Source: Chondromyces crocatus
GTDB taxonomy: Bacteria; Myxococcota_A; Polyangia; Polyangiales; Polyangiaceae
Direction of reading: 5' to 3'
Length of the DNA: 64,000 nucleotides
Assembly (NCBI RefSeq): GCF_001189295.1
Contig: NZ_CP012159.1
Location: 6,278,525-6,342,524 of the forward strand
Under the pieces are notes generated by a model. It was given only the letters and a program-made list of their open reading frames with translations. It had not been told where the DNA came from and searched no databases. Position numbers and translations under genes: made by a program. Position 1 is the stretch's first letter. Each line of letters opens with the position of its first letter. Positions 25,777 through 34,966 of this stretch are shown piece after piece.

Positions 25777-27240
25777 ATGAGCACCACTTCCTCCCCAGGG
25801 CTCCCGCGGCGCGTGCGTCGCGCGGGGCCTCGCAGCGAGACCCGGCTGAAGTGCGTCGCGGCGGCGCCCGAGGCGCGGCTCTGTGTCGAGATCCTCGGCG
25901 AGCACGACACGACCGGTGGGGTCGGTGTGACCGGTGGGGTCGGCGCGGCCGGCGGGGCTCGGGGGGTGGTGCTGACGGGGCCCGAGGTGACGATCGGCCG
26001 CGGGGCTGGATGCTCACTCGTCCTGCCGGATCCCACCGTGAGCGAGGTGCATCTGGTGCTGCGTGTGGAGGACGGCGCGATCCGGGTGATCGATGCGGGA
26101 GGGCGTGGCGGCGTCTGGCTCGACGGGGTGCGCGTGCGGGATGCCTATGCGCGCCCGGATGCCGTCGTGGGCCTGGGGAGGTCCAGGCTCCGCCTCCGGG
26201 GCGTGGGGGACGAGGGGGAAGCGCCTTCCGGGCCGCGCTCCAGGCTGGGTGGGCTGCTGGGCGTCAGCCCGGCGATGCAGCGGGTGTTCGCGTTGCTGGA
26301 GCGCGCGGCGCGCACGGACGCGACGGTGCTGCTGGAGGGGGAAACGGGGACGGGCAAGGAGCTGGCGGCGCAGGCGCTCCACGAAGAGAGCCCGCGGGCG
26401 GGCGGTGTGCTCCAGGTGGTCGACTGCTCGGCGCTCTCCGCGACGATGATCGAGGACATGCTCTTCGGGCATGTGCGGGGCGCGTTCACGGGCGCCATCG
26501 CCGAGCATCCCGGCGGGTTCGAGGAGGCGGACGGAGGGACGCTGTTCCTCGACGAGATCGGCGAGCTGCCGCTCGAACTGCAACCCAAGCTGCTCCGCGC
26601 CATCGAGACACGCGCCATCTGCCGGCTCGGATCGAACGTGCCCCGGCGGGTGGACGTGCGCATCGTGGCGGCGACGAACCGATCGCTCGCGCGGGAGGTG
26701 GCCGAGGGGCGTTTCCGCGCCGATCTGTACTACCGGCTGAACGTGGTGCGGGTGGAGCTGCCGCCGCTGCGCGAGCGACCCGAGGATGTCCAGGCGTTGG
26801 TCCGGCACATCGAGGAGGGCTTGCCAGCCGCGTCGCAGGCGCGAGCGCCCCTGTCGGAGGACGAGGTGGACCTGCTCTCGCGGCGCCCGTGGCCGGGTAA
26901 TGTGCGCGAGCTGCGCAACGAGGTCGTCCGGATGCACGCGCTCGGCTTGCACGCGCTGGAGACGCCGACGCCGACGCCGACGAAGGCGCCCGCGGCGTGG
27001 TCGGCACCGCGTCCAGGCGTGGCGGAGACCGGCGAGGACGGGGAGCCCGTGGTGGATCTCTCGATGGGGTTCAGGCTGGCGCGCCAGCAGCAGCTGGACG
27101 CGTTCGAGCGACGGTTCCTCGCAGAGGCGCTGCGGCGGGCCCACGGCAACGTGTCCCTCGCAGCCCAGAGCATCGGGGTCAGCCGCAAGTTGCTGCACCG
27201 GGCGATCGCACGGCACGCGTTGCGGGAGGTCGATCCGTGA
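25777..27240 (+). CDS. FHA-domain sigma-54-dependent transcriptional activator
   Basis: The protein has about 487 aa from ATG 25777. Domains in order are an N-terminal FHA domain (~40-135; VTIGRGAGCSLVL and SEVHLVL, the phosphothreonine-binding loops), the sigma-54 AAA+ domain and a Fis-type DNA-binding helix-turn-helix at the end. The AAA+ domain shows Walker A GETGTGKE at ~188, GAFTGA at 235-240, Walker B LFLDEIGEL and FRADLYYRLNV. The intact GAFTGA loop means it should contact sigma-54. In myxobacteria FHA activators are switched by Ser/Thr kinases; a Hanks kinase is encoded at 41476 but no direct link is shown. Its stop lies 4 bp from a convergent gene. Confidence 0.9.
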   Translation: MSTTSSPGLPRRVRRAGPRSETRLKCVAAAPEARLCVEILGEHDTTGGVGVTGGVGAAGGARGVVLTGPEVTIGRGAGCSLVLPDPTVSEVHLVLRVEDGAIRVIDAGGRGGVWLDGVRVRDAYARPDAVVGLGRSRLRLRGVGDEGEAPSGPRSRLGGLLGVSPAMQRVFALLERAARTDATVLLEGETGTGKELAAQALHEESPRAGGVLQVVDCSALSATMIEDMLFGHVRGAFTGAIAEHPGGFEEADGGTLFLDEIGELPLELQPKLLRAIETRAICRLGSNVPRRVDVRIVAATNRSLAREVAEGRFRADLYYRLNVVRVELPPLRERPEDVQALVRHIEEGLPAASQARAPLSEDEVDLLSRRPWPGNVRELRNEVVRMHALGLHALETPTPTPTKAPAAWSAPRPGVAETGEDGEPVVDLSMGFRLARQQQLDAFERRFLAEALRRAHGNVSLAAQSIGVSRKLLHRAIARHALREVDP

Positions 27241-27243
27241 GCG

Positions 27244-27726
27244 TCAGACGGCGAGCGCTGTGTCTCCGAGGGAGAGTCTGCGCTCGTCGATCCAGGCCCT
27301 CGCCTCGGCTTCGTCGACCAGGAAGACCACGGGGTGCTGTTGCGCACCCGTGAAGAGCTGGAGCGCGCCCATGACCAGCGTGCAGAGCAGCCTGGACTGG
27401 AAGCTCGTGTTGTAGATGACCGTACCCCGCATCGGGATGTCGGCGCCGGCGCAGATGGATTTCCGCGCCTCTGCGGGCATGGTGCCGATGCGGGTGACGT
27501 CGGCCATGACGAGCACGTAACCGTACCTGTCGGCCGAGAGGCGGTACTGATCGAGGATCCTGACCACCTCGCTGGCCGCGAGATCGCCGTCGATGATCAG
27601 CCGCACCAACCCTGGCGTCTCATGGATGGTCCTGTGACGCCCTATCTCCACGGCCTGCCGCTCCCCCGGCTGGACGTCCGAAACCCCTGGCGATGACGTG
27701 GAACGTCTGACGTGTGCTCTCACCAT
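27244..27726 (-). CDS. SpoIIAA-like (STAS-type) protein, paralogue A
   Basis: The protein has 160 aa from ATG 27726. It has an alternating beta-alpha fold with LVRLIIDGDLAASEVVRIL and YGYVLVMADVTRIGTMPAEARK. A strongly conserved core follows (SFQSRLLCTLVMGALQLFT) that recurs nearly identically in the gene at 28172. SpoIIAA-like proteins with this FNxxF/ARK pattern are common in myxobacteria and their role is unknown. It is convergent with the FHA activator. Confidence 0.7.
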   Translation of the reverse strand: MVRAHVRRSTSSPGVSDVQPGERQAVEIGRHRTIHETPGLVRLIIDGDLAASEVVRILDQYRLSADRYGYVLVMADVTRIGTMPAEARKSICAGADIPMRGTVIYNTSFQSRLLCTLVMGALQLFTGAQQHPVVFLVDEAEARAWIDERRLSLGDTALAV

Positions 27727-28171
27727 GCTGCCCCCCGAGGCATGAAGAGTGTCCACCTGGTGTGCGACGCCTCGGTCCGACCGCAGCGACGCACGCATCG
27801 CGATTTCGCTCTGATGGATCAGAGCGCCTGCGAACAGCTTCCCCCTTGCGCGTTCGACTGTAACACGCGCGCTGCGCTCTGGATCGGCGTTGTGACGCGA
27901 ACGTGCCCGCTTTCACCTCGTTCGTTCTGCTGTCCTGGGTGTGCACGGCGCGTCGTGTCCGAGCATCGCGTAGAGGCTGCGCGTGGAGCGCTGCGCGCCC
28001 TACATCGCGCGGACGTAGCGAGGAGATTCTGGGCAGGGCGTTCGTCACAGGCGGAGGCCGCGCGGCGCGGTGTCGCGAGGCGAGGCGCGCGCCGTCGAGT
28101 CCCCCACGCGCGAGGTGAGGGCGTGAAAATACTTGGTGCGCCAAACAGACGGAACGGTCGAGAGACGTGGC
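27727..28171. other. Intergenic region between the two SpoIIAA-like paralogues
   Basis: About 445 bp. I see no supported gene. It is locally less GC-rich around 27800-27910 and must hold the promoter of the 27726 gene. No matching sequence links the two paralogues outside their coding regions by eye. Confidence 0.4.
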
Positions 28172-28657
28172 TCAGCTCGCGACCGCCATGGCGTCCAGCG
28201 AGGCGCGCCGCTGGGTGACCCACCCGAAGGCGCTCTCCTCGTCGGGGAGGAAGACCACGGGGTTGTCGTGCTGGGTGGTGAAGAGCTGGAGCGCGCCCAT
28301 GACCAGGGTGCACAGGATCCGCGACTGGAAGCTCGCGCCGTAGATGGCGGTGCCGCGGATCGGGATGCTCGCGCCTTCACAGATGGCCTTGCGAGCATCC
28401 ACCGGGATGCCGCCGAGGCCTCTGGCGTCGATGAGGAGGAAGACCCGCCCTCGCTCCTCGGCGAAGGCGCGGACGATCCCGAGCACGCTGAGCATCTCCA
28501 TGGCGGAGATGTCTCCTCTCAGCACCACCCGGCTGATGTCGGGTGGCTCCAGGGTGACACTGTGCCCCCCCATCGTGAGCCGCTGGACCTTCACTCCTCG
28601 ATGCGTGTCTGGCCGCTCCGACGCGGAGAAGGCGCGCTTCCTGGCTACTCTGTTCAT
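28172..28657 (-). CDS. SpoIIAA-like (STAS-type) protein, paralogue B
   Basis: The protein has 161 aa from ATG 28657, with a G-rich ribosome-binding stretch before it. It shares the block I(P/P)IRGTAIYGASFQ and SRILCTLVMGALQLF with the gene at 27244, followed by VVFLPDEESAFGWV versus VVFLVDEAEARAWI, so the two are paralogues on the same strand. The N-terminal ~30 residues are unrelated and basic. The unrelated N-termini could give different partners to a common fold. Confidence 0.7.
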   Translation of the reverse strand: MNRVARKRAFSASERPDTHRGVKVQRLTMGGHSVTLEPPDISRVVLRGDISAMEMLSVLGIVRAFAEERGRVFLLIDARGLGGIPVDARKAICEGASIPIRGTAIYGASFQSRILCTLVMGALQLFTTQHDNPVVFLPDEESAFGWVTQRRASLDAMAVAS

Positions 28658-28961
28658 GTTTCCCCCCCGGGAGAGGAGAAGGTGGCCGCTGGAGCGCGCC
28701 GTGCCTGCGTGGGCGTACCCGGCATCGCGCCGTGTCGCCTCGCTGGAGGTTGTCCGCTCCGGCTGGTTTCCCTTCCCCCCAGGACCGAGGCTACAGCAAC
28801 TCTGCGGTCCCTGGATCCGCACATTCTGCGCGCTTCGACGCGTCTCGTGCGCTGCGGGCGGCCGAATTTGTGGCCAGGGCGCGCGCGCCGTCGCTGTGGC
28901 CGTCAGGAACGCACGATGCATTCGCGCGAGCGACGACGTGGGGGGCGCACCCAGCCACCGC
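28658..28961. other. Intergenic region before the deacetylase end
   Basis: About 300 bp between a gene start (28657, minus) and a gene end (28962, minus). It should contain the promoter of paralogue B and the terminator of the deacetylase. No gene seen. Confidence 0.35.
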
Positions 28962-30056
28962 TCAGCGGCAGAGGAGACGCAAGAATCCCAGCGGGAGCGG
29001 GATGTACGGTGCGTGCGGAGCGCCTTTCCCTTCGGCGATCTGCTCCAGCAAGGACTCGCCCCAGACCGAGGTGCGCTCGGTGTCGATGGCGTAGACGGGA
29101 TCGGTGAGCGCGTCGTCGAGGGAGATCCAGCGGACGCCTTCCTTCTCGTACGCGGTGAGCAGGCGGTCGATGGCGCGCGCGTCGAAGGCGCCCACGTGGA
29201 GCAGGAGGATCTGCTTGATGGGGCGGCCGTAGATCTGCCGCGCCGTGGCGTCGGCCCACTGGAGCGTCGCGCGCCCGTAGTTCACGAAGGCGCCGTCGAG
29301 CACCTTGATCGCCTCCTCGTCGTTTCGCGCCGCGCAGCGCGCGTAGGGCTCGTTCCAGGCCCAGTCGCCGAAGTCGATGGTGACCTGTGCGATGCGGTAG
29401 CCGCGGTCGGCGAGGTGGGCGCGGATGGCATTCCGCGTGGGGAGATCGCGCCCCTCCCGGAGGAAGGGGTAGCGGAACAGCTTCCAGGCGCGCTCGGGGG
29501 CCTGGCCCATGAGTTCTCGCAGGAGCGGCTCGTTGCGGTCGATGTCCTGGAGGTAGTCGGCGAGGCTGATCTCGTAGAGGTTGGGGTGACGGAAGGTGTG
29601 GTTGCCGAGGGGGTGGCCCGCGGCGACCCAGGCCTCGAGGGCGGCGCGATCCTCGGGGTGCTCGGTGAGCTTGTCGGCGTTGAGGAACCCGACGACCTGC
29701 GGCACGGCGTGCTTGCGGAACGCGTCGAGCAAGGTGCGGTGGACGTCCAGGCGGGTGAGGCCCGCCGGCAAGGGGCCGTGGGCAGGCAGGTCGTCGACGG
29801 TGATGGCGACCTCGATGGGCGCGCGAGAGGGCGGGCCAGCGGTGGGCGAGGACGAGGGCACCGGGGAGGCCGGGGAGGCCGGGGAGGCATGGCCCGCGGG
29901 GGGCGTCGGCCCAGGGAGCGTGGCGCTGGCGTCGGAGGCGGGGGCGTGTCCCGGGACGCTGGCGGCGCTGGGCGAGGAGGGCGGGACACAGGCCGCGAGC
30001 AGCAGCGCGGCGGTCAGCGCGGCGGTCAGCGCGGCCGCGGGGCGAGCAGAAGGCAT
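28962..30056 (-). CDS. Polysaccharide deacetylase-family lipoprotein
   Basis: The protein has 364 aa from ATG 30056. A lipoprotein signal (AALTAALLLAAC) is followed by a ~60-residue Pro/Ser/Ala linker. The NodB-like domain begins with VAITVDDLPAHGPLP (catalytic/metal Asp pair), has HPLGNHTFRHPNL (the two metal His) and RYPFLREG, and ends with a LLHVGAFDARAIDRLL segment. Such enzymes remove acetyl groups from GlcNAc polymers, including peptidoglycan and capsule, using a divalent metal. The motif set looks intact, so an active envelope deacetylase is likely; substrate unknown. Confidence 0.85.
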   Translation of the reverse strand: MPSARPAAALTAALTAALLLAACVPPSSPSAASVPGHAPASDASATLPGPTPPAGHASPASPASPVPSSSPTAGPPSRAPIEVAITVDDLPAHGPLPAGLTRLDVHRTLLDAFRKHAVPQVVGFLNADKLTEHPEDRAALEAWVAAGHPLGNHTFRHPNLYEISLADYLQDIDRNEPLLRELMGQAPERAWKLFRYPFLREGRDLPTRNAIRAHLADRGYRIAQVTIDFGDWAWNEPYARCAARNDEEAIKVLDGAFVNYGRATLQWADATARQIYGRPIKQILLLHVGAFDARAIDRLLTAYEKEGVRWISLDDALTDPVYAIDTERTSVWGESLLEQIAEGKGAPHAPYIPLPLGFLRLLCR

Positions 30057-30157
30057 GACTCCCTCTCCCACCCCCTGCGCTGCCAGGCAAGCCGCGCACT
30101 TTTTTGCGGGAGCGTGGGAACTCGATCGGGTCGCCAGGCGTCTCTTCCTGGACCTCC

Positions 30158-31291
30158 ATGCCTCACCGCCACGTTGCTGCGCTGTCCGCCTCGCTCTTCG
30201 CCTCGATCGCCGCGGTCGTCGGCTGGTCCTGGTGCCACCTGCTCGCCAACGAGGCCGTGGCGGTGACATGGCGCCACCTGAGGGGGCCGGCCGCGCTCCA
30301 TGCAGCGGTGGTTTTCGCGGTGGTGGGCTGGGTTCTCGCGCCCACGGCGGCGAGCGAGGAAGGGAGGCCTGCGCGACCCTCCCCTGCCCTGCTGGTGTCG
30401 ACCGTGCTGGCGGGGGGGGCGCTGACGGGCGGGTGGCTGGTCCTGACGTTCGGCAAGGATCTGCTGTTCGGGCTCCGCTACGGGCTGTACGGGGGAGGGC
30501 TGATGCTCCCGGCTGCGGCGCTGCTCGTTGCCCTGGTGCGGAGGGTGGGCGCAGGACGGCGTGGCTCGGTGGTCGCACGCGCGGAGACGCGCGCCCTTCT
30601 GGCAGGGGTCGCCGTGATCGTGGGGTGCAGCACGGTGCTCGCGTTCCTGGACTGGCCCGCGGTGGTGGTGGGCCGAGCAGAGACGCCGTTCGCCCTCTTC
30701 GTGCTGGTGGGCGCAGCGATCGTCGTCGTCCTGGTGTTGCTCACCGATCTCGTGGCGCTGGCCCGCGTGAAGCGCCTGGCGTCGTCGTTCGATGAAGACG
30801 CCCCGGGGGAAGGTCGGGTCACGGGCGAGCGGGGCGATCTCGATCTCGGGGTGGGCGACGAGGTGCGGGTCGAGCTGTCGCCGGGGATGGCCTACCGCGG
30901 TGGTGGGCAAGCGATCTTGCGGGTCTTCGGCGATCCGGCGGAGGCGTCGCTCGTTCTCGGGCGCGCCGTGCGTCGGGGGGCGTGTCTGGTGGCCATCCTG
31001 GAGGGGGTGGGGCTGCTGCACGGGGCGGCACGGACGGTCGACGTGGCGGCGTTCACGAGCGCCGAGGTCTGCGAGCGTCAAGGCCCGGGTCGCCCGCGCA
31101 CCGTGCTGGACGCGGGAGGGGCCGAAGTCTGCCGGGAAGCTGCGCTGCTCTCGGAGCGCGCCGGACACCCGGCCGAGGTCGCGTCGCGCCTGCATCGCTC
31201 GGCGTGCCAGCGTGGGGCGGAGGAGAGCTGCTTCGCCCTCACGCTGATGGAGCGGCACGCTCTGAAGGAGCGGCTCGTCTCGGTGCGGTGA
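30158..31291 (+). CDS. Hypothetical membrane protein with six helices and Cys-containing C-terminus
   Basis: The protein has about 377 aa from ATG 30158; ATG 30104 would add 18 residues. Hydrophobic helices are near residues 8-30, 45-60, 80-100, 110-130, 150-170 and 180-205. A soluble ~170-residue tail follows (GVGDEVRVELSPGMAYRGGG). Near the end, Cys in SAEVCERQG, AEVCREAALLSERAG and RSACQRGAEESCFAL resemble Sel1-like helical pairs. Unknown function. Confidence 0.65.
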   Translation: MPHRHVAALSASLFASIAAVVGWSWCHLLANEAVAVTWRHLRGPAALHAAVVFAVVGWVLAPTAASEEGRPARPSPALLVSTVLAGGALTGGWLVLTFGKDLLFGLRYGLYGGGLMLPAAALLVALVRRVGAGRRGSVVARAETRALLAGVAVIVGCSTVLAFLDWPAVVVGRAETPFALFVLVGAAIVVVLVLLTDLVALARVKRLASSFDEDAPGEGRVTGERGDLDLGVGDEVRVELSPGMAYRGGGQAILRVFGDPAEASLVLGRAVRRGACLVAILEGVGLLHGAARTVDVAAFTSAEVCERQGPGRPRTVLDAGGAEVCREAALLSERAGHPAEVASRLHRSACQRGAEESCFALTLMERHALKERLVSVR

Positions 31292-31332
31292 GGGGCGGAT
31301 CCGGTGCGGTGGGGGGTGGACGGCGAGCGCGT

Positions 31333-31354
31333 GCCACGGAGCGGACCCCGTGGC
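31333..31354. terminator. Hairpin between convergent genes
   Basis: GCCACGG (31333-31339) pairs with CCGTGGC (31348-31354) in the 72-bp gap between the membrane-protein gene and the SRPBCC gene. It fits a bidirectional terminator position; no T-tract. Confidence 0.35.
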
Positions 31355-31363
31355 GTTTGCCGT

Positions 31364-31891
31364 TCACTGCTCGGCGAGGGTCTTCAGCTTGGCGAGGCCG
31401 TCCTCGAAGTCCTTGCCGATCATGCTGTCCATGTCGACGAAGATGCACATGACCTTCGCGAAGAAGGACTGGGGGCCATGCATGGCCCACGTGACGGTGG
31501 TCGTGTCGCCGCTGGGGGCCAGGGTGAACTCGGCGGTGTTCCGGGCTGCGAACGGCTTGATGAAGTCCAGCTGGATCGTGATCTTCCCAGGCGGCGAGGT
31601 CTCGATGATCTCCATGCGCCCCTGACCGACGTCGCTGTTGCCCTCGTACTCGTACACGGCGCCTTTCCCGCTCGGCGCGCCGCTGTAGGTCCTCTTCATC
31701 GCCGGATCTCGGCCCTCGAAGGGAGACCAGGCAGCCCAGCCGTGAAAGTCGGCGATGTGCGGGTAGATCTTCTCGGGTGAAGCATTGATGCGGGTCGAAC
31801 GCTCGACGCGCATCGTGTCGGGGCGGGTCGCGGCAAAGCCGAGGAGCCCGACGATCAGCACGACGACGATGATGGCAATCTTCTTGGCCAT
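31364..31891 (-). CDS. SRPBCC (polyketide cyclase/START-like) protein
   Basis: The protein has 175 aa from ATG. One N-terminal membrane anchor (AIIVVVLIVGLLGFAA) precedes a SRPBCC domain with the classical opening V-E-R-S-x-x-I-x-A-x-P-E-x-I-Y-P-x-I-x-D-F-x-x-W and AAWSPFEGRDP. The domain ends in the long C-terminal helix (DFEDGLAKLKTLAE). These helix-grip folds bind hydrophobic ligands. It is probably membrane-tethered with the domain in the periplasm. Ligand unknown. Confidence 0.85.
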   Translation of the reverse strand: MAKKIAIIVVVLIVGLLGFAATRPDTMRVERSTRINASPEKIYPHIADFHGWAAWSPFEGRDPAMKRTYSGAPSGKGAVYEYEGNSDVGQGRMEIIETSPPGKITIQLDFIKPFAARNTAEFTLAPSGDTTTVTWAMHGPQSFFAKVMCIFVDMDSMIGKDFEDGLAKLKTLAEQ

Positions 31892-32143
31892 GGTGGGTTT
31901 CCTTCAGGGAGGCGCAGAGCTTTCGGGGACGAGCGGTTGCACGAAGGCACCCGTGGCGTCATGCGCAGCCTTCCTGCGGCTGCGCGAGGTCGTCGTCCCC
32001 TGCGGCGGGGTGTTCGTCGGTTCTTCTGGCGAGGTCAATCTCTCGTTGGCTGCGTCCGTGCCGTTTCTCGCGCGTGGCGTTGTCGATTCTGGCTCCACGG
32101 ATGAGAAGAACGGTGGTGAACGCGCAATGCGCGTGAACTTGGT

Positions 32144-32584
32144 TCACTGGCTCCGTGGGCGAGCGAACGAGACGCTCCACGTGGGCGCAGCCTTCTCGAT
32201 GAGTTCGTGGATCTCGGGCGGAAGATCGGAGGCCCCCGTCAGCGGGCGGATCTCGAGCACGTCGTCGTTTCCGAAGCCCCCGGGGTAGCGGAGCGCCCAG
32301 GCGATGGCCTCTTCCTTCGACGCCACCTCGATCATGTAGAACCCCCCGATCAGCTCCTTGGTCTCGGCGAAGGGGCCGTCGAGCACCGTGCCCTTCCCGC
32401 CGGCGAAGACGACGTGCGCGCCACGGTCGCTGGCGCTGAGCCCCTCTGCCGCGAGCAGGACGCCCGCGCGGTGCATGTCTTCGTTGTACTTCATGTGCGC
32501 CATGAACACCTTCTCGTCGAAGGGGGCGTTCTCCCGAGGCGTCTCGTCCTGCTTCGAGGGGCGGGGGATGATGAGAAAGCGCAT
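32144..32584 (-). CDS. YCII-related protein
   Basis: The protein has 146 aa from ATG. It opens MRFLIIPRPSK and contains the YCII core YNEDMHRAGVLLAAEGL, then VLDGPFAETKELIGGFYMIEV and EIRPL near the end. The family forms ferredoxin-like dimers, often near ECF sigma factors, and its function is unknown. No sigma-factor gene is adjacent here. The upstream side (32585-32797) has no gene. Confidence 0.85.
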   Translation of the reverse strand: MRFLIIPRPSKQDETPRENAPFDEKVFMAHMKYNEDMHRAGVLLAAEGLSASDRGAHVVFAGGKGTVLDGPFAETKELIGGFYMIEVASKEEAIAWALRYPGGFGNDDVLEIRPLTGASDLPPEIHELIEKAAPTWSVSFARPRSQ

Positions 32585-32797
32585 CGTGTCTCTCCGTGGC
32601 TTGTCGCTGGATCAGGTCGTGTCGGCGGGTCCGACGGGGAGGCCGAGCTCTCCTCGCGGGGAGCGCCCCTCCTGACCCTTCCCTGGCTCGACGAACGAGG
32701 GGGCTGCCTTTCGACACGGGGCGCGATTTTTTTGCGAGAAGGCTCAACACGCCGAGATCGCAGGAGGATCCAGCCGTGAGAGGCCGGACGGCGCGGC

Positions 32798-34885
32798 TCA
32801 GCGGGAGGGGACGGCGACCTCGGAGGCGATGGCTCCGGTGGGCAGGAGGCGGAGGGTGAGGTTGCTCGGGTGCGCGGCGTCGCGGTGGACGCGGTGGGTG
32901 GCGGCCACGAAATCGAGGTCGTCCGCCTCGAAGAGGTTCGGCACGAAGGTCTGGGGATTGCGGTCCACCAGGGGGAACCAGGTGCTCTGGACGTGGACCA
33001 TGATGCGGTGGCCCTTCTTGAAGGTGTGGAGCTGGTCCCAGAGGGTGAAGCGCACGCGGGCCACCTCGTCGGGATCGAACGGGACCGGGTGCTGGAAGCT
33101 GTCGCGGTAGCGGCCTCTGAACACCTCGGCGCGGACGAGGCGGTGGTAGTTCCCGAGGTCACGGCCACCGTCCTGAGGGGCGTCGACCTGGCCCGGGTAG
33201 ACGTCGATGATCTTGACGATCCAGTCGGCGTCGGTCCCGGTCGTGGAGACCCACAGGTCGACGTCGATGGGGCCCGCGAGGGTGGCGTCTTCGTCGAGGG
33301 GATCGGTCTGGTAGACGAGCACGTCGGGGCGACGGCTGGCGAAGCGCTGATCCTCCGTCATGTACGCCGTCGCCCAGCTGGTGCTGATCTCCTGGGTGTA
33401 CGGGATGGGCCGGTCGGGATCGCTGACGAAGGCGTCGAAGGCGGGCTCGGCCGGCGGTGGGACGTCGAAGCTGAGCCGGCCGGAGCCATGCAAGTACAGC
33501 GGCTTCTCCTTGGCTTCGGGGGGAGGCCATGCCTGGAAGCCGCGCCAGCGGTTCGTGCCGGTCTCGAACACCAGCGCTTCGGGCAGCACGGGCGCGGGGG
33601 CGTCCTTCAGGTGATGGCGGAAGAACGGGAGTTCGACGTGCTTGCGGTAGTACTCGGAGGTGGCCTGGCCGAAGTCGATGTCGCCGAGGGAGCGGCCGTC
33701 GTTCTTTGCCCAGCCGCCGTGGATCCAGGGGCCCATGACGAGGGTGTTCTGGATGCCCGGGTTCTGCTGCTCGACCGCGGCGTAGGTCTTGAGGGGGCCG
33801 TAGAGGTCTTCGGTGTCGTACCAGCCGCCGACGGTGAGGACCGCGCTGTGGATGTTGCGGAGATGCGGCAGGATGTTGCGCACTTGCCAGAACGCGTCGT
33901 AGTCGGGGTGGGCGGTGATCTCGTTCCAGAAGGGGATGCGGTCCTGGAAGTAGAAGTCGTTGGCGTTCCGGACCGGGCCGAGGTCGAGGAAGAACTGGTA
34001 GCCGTCCGGTGTGCCGTGCTGGAAGCGCTCGGGCCACTCCTTGGTGAGCCCATGGCGAGGCTGTCCGAAGCTGGAGAAGAAATTGAACGCGAGCGCGAGG
34101 ACGAAGGCGCCGTTCCGGTGCATGTCGTCCCAGAACCAGTCGGCGATCGGGGCTTGCGGTGAGACGGCCTTGAGGGCGGGGTGTCCGTCGATCATGCCCG
34201 CGGAGGTGTAGAAGCCGGGGTAGGAGACGCCCCACTGGCCGACACGGCCGTTGTGGCCTTCGACGTTGGCGAGGAGCCACGTGATGGTGTCCCAGGTGTC
34301 GGTGCTCTCGTCGATGTCTCCCTGGACCTTGTCGGTCAGGTGAGGCCGGACGTTGATGAAGTCGCCTTCGGACATGAAGCGGCCGCGCACGTCCTGATCG
34401 ACGAAGATGAAGCCGTCGCGCTCGATTTCTTCGCTCGGGCCGAGGGCGCGCTCCGGGTAGCGGTCTTCGCCGTAGGGGCCGACGCTGTACGGGGTGCGTC
34501 GGAGCAGGATGGGGCGCGGTTGTCGGCTGTCGCGCGGCGTGTAGATGGCGGTGAAGAGGGTGACGCCATCGCGCATGGGGATGCGGACTTCGCGCTTGAG
34601 GTAAGACTTCCGGAGGTACTGGCTCCGGGGGCTCGTCGTCGAAGGGCCCGTCGTGGAGGGGCCCGAAGCGCTTGCGGTGCTCGAAGCGCTCGAAGCGCTT
34701 GCGGTGCTCGCGGCACTCGCGGCGCTCGCAGCGCTCGAGGCGCCGCTCGCAGGCGCCGAGGAGCCTGGGTCGGAGCGACAGGCGATGAGCCCGGTCGCGA
34801 GGAGGGAGGTGAGCGTCGCGAACGCGAGGGTTCGGCTCGTGGAGGGCGTGCGCGGCAGAGGGCCTGGCGCGGTGGAGCGCGTCAT
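32798..34885 (-). CDS. CocE/NonD-type hydrolase lipoprotein (alpha-amino-acid ester hydrolase-like)
   Basis: The protein has 695 aa from ATG. After a lipoprotein signal (LTSLLATGLIAC) comes a long Ser/Ala-rich linker (~40-90). The alpha/beta-hydrolase domain has IPMRDGVTLFTAIYTP, the nucleophile elbow GQWGVSYPG (GxSYxG), GGWYDTEDLYGPL with the catalytic Asp, and MGPWIHGGW with the catalytic His. The C-terminal jelly-roll (SWATAYMTEDQRF) completes the CocE/PepX_C architecture. These enzymes cleave or transfer acyl groups of esters and amides, including beta-lactam side chains. The real substrate is unknown. Confidence 0.9.
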   Translation of the reverse strand: MTRSTAPGPLPRTPSTSRTLAFATLTSLLATGLIACRSDPGSSAPASGASSAASAASAASTASASSASSTASASGPSTTGPSTTSPRSQYLRKSYLKREVRIPMRDGVTLFTAIYTPRDSRQPRPILLRRTPYSVGPYGEDRYPERALGPSEEIERDGFIFVDQDVRGRFMSEGDFINVRPHLTDKVQGDIDESTDTWDTITWLLANVEGHNGRVGQWGVSYPGFYTSAGMIDGHPALKAVSPQAPIADWFWDDMHRNGAFVLALAFNFFSSFGQPRHGLTKEWPERFQHGTPDGYQFFLDLGPVRNANDFYFQDRIPFWNEITAHPDYDAFWQVRNILPHLRNIHSAVLTVGGWYDTEDLYGPLKTYAAVEQQNPGIQNTLVMGPWIHGGWAKNDGRSLGDIDFGQATSEYYRKHVELPFFRHHLKDAPAPVLPEALVFETGTNRWRGFQAWPPPEAKEKPLYLHGSGRLSFDVPPPAEPAFDAFVSDPDRPIPYTQEISTSWATAYMTEDQRFASRRPDVLVYQTDPLDEDATLAGPIDVDLWVSTTGTDADWIVKIIDVYPGQVDAPQDGGRDLGNYHRLVRAEVFRGRYRDSFQHPVPFDPDEVARVRFTLWDQLHTFKKGHRIMVHVQSTWFPLVDRNPQTFVPNLFEADDLDFVAATHRVHRDAAHPSNLTLRLLPTGAIASEVAVPSR

Positions 34886-34966
34886 GGCGCGCGAGCATAG
34901 CGCGGGTGAGTCCCTGGAGAAGGGCCAGGGGTGGGCTGCGCGGGCGGGGGTGCTAGCCTGGCGACC

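Noticed and set aside
31904-32098. 64-residue minus-strand frame between SRPBCC and YCII genes
   Set aside because: Low-complexity Pro/Ser/Thr composition, no start signal, no domain.
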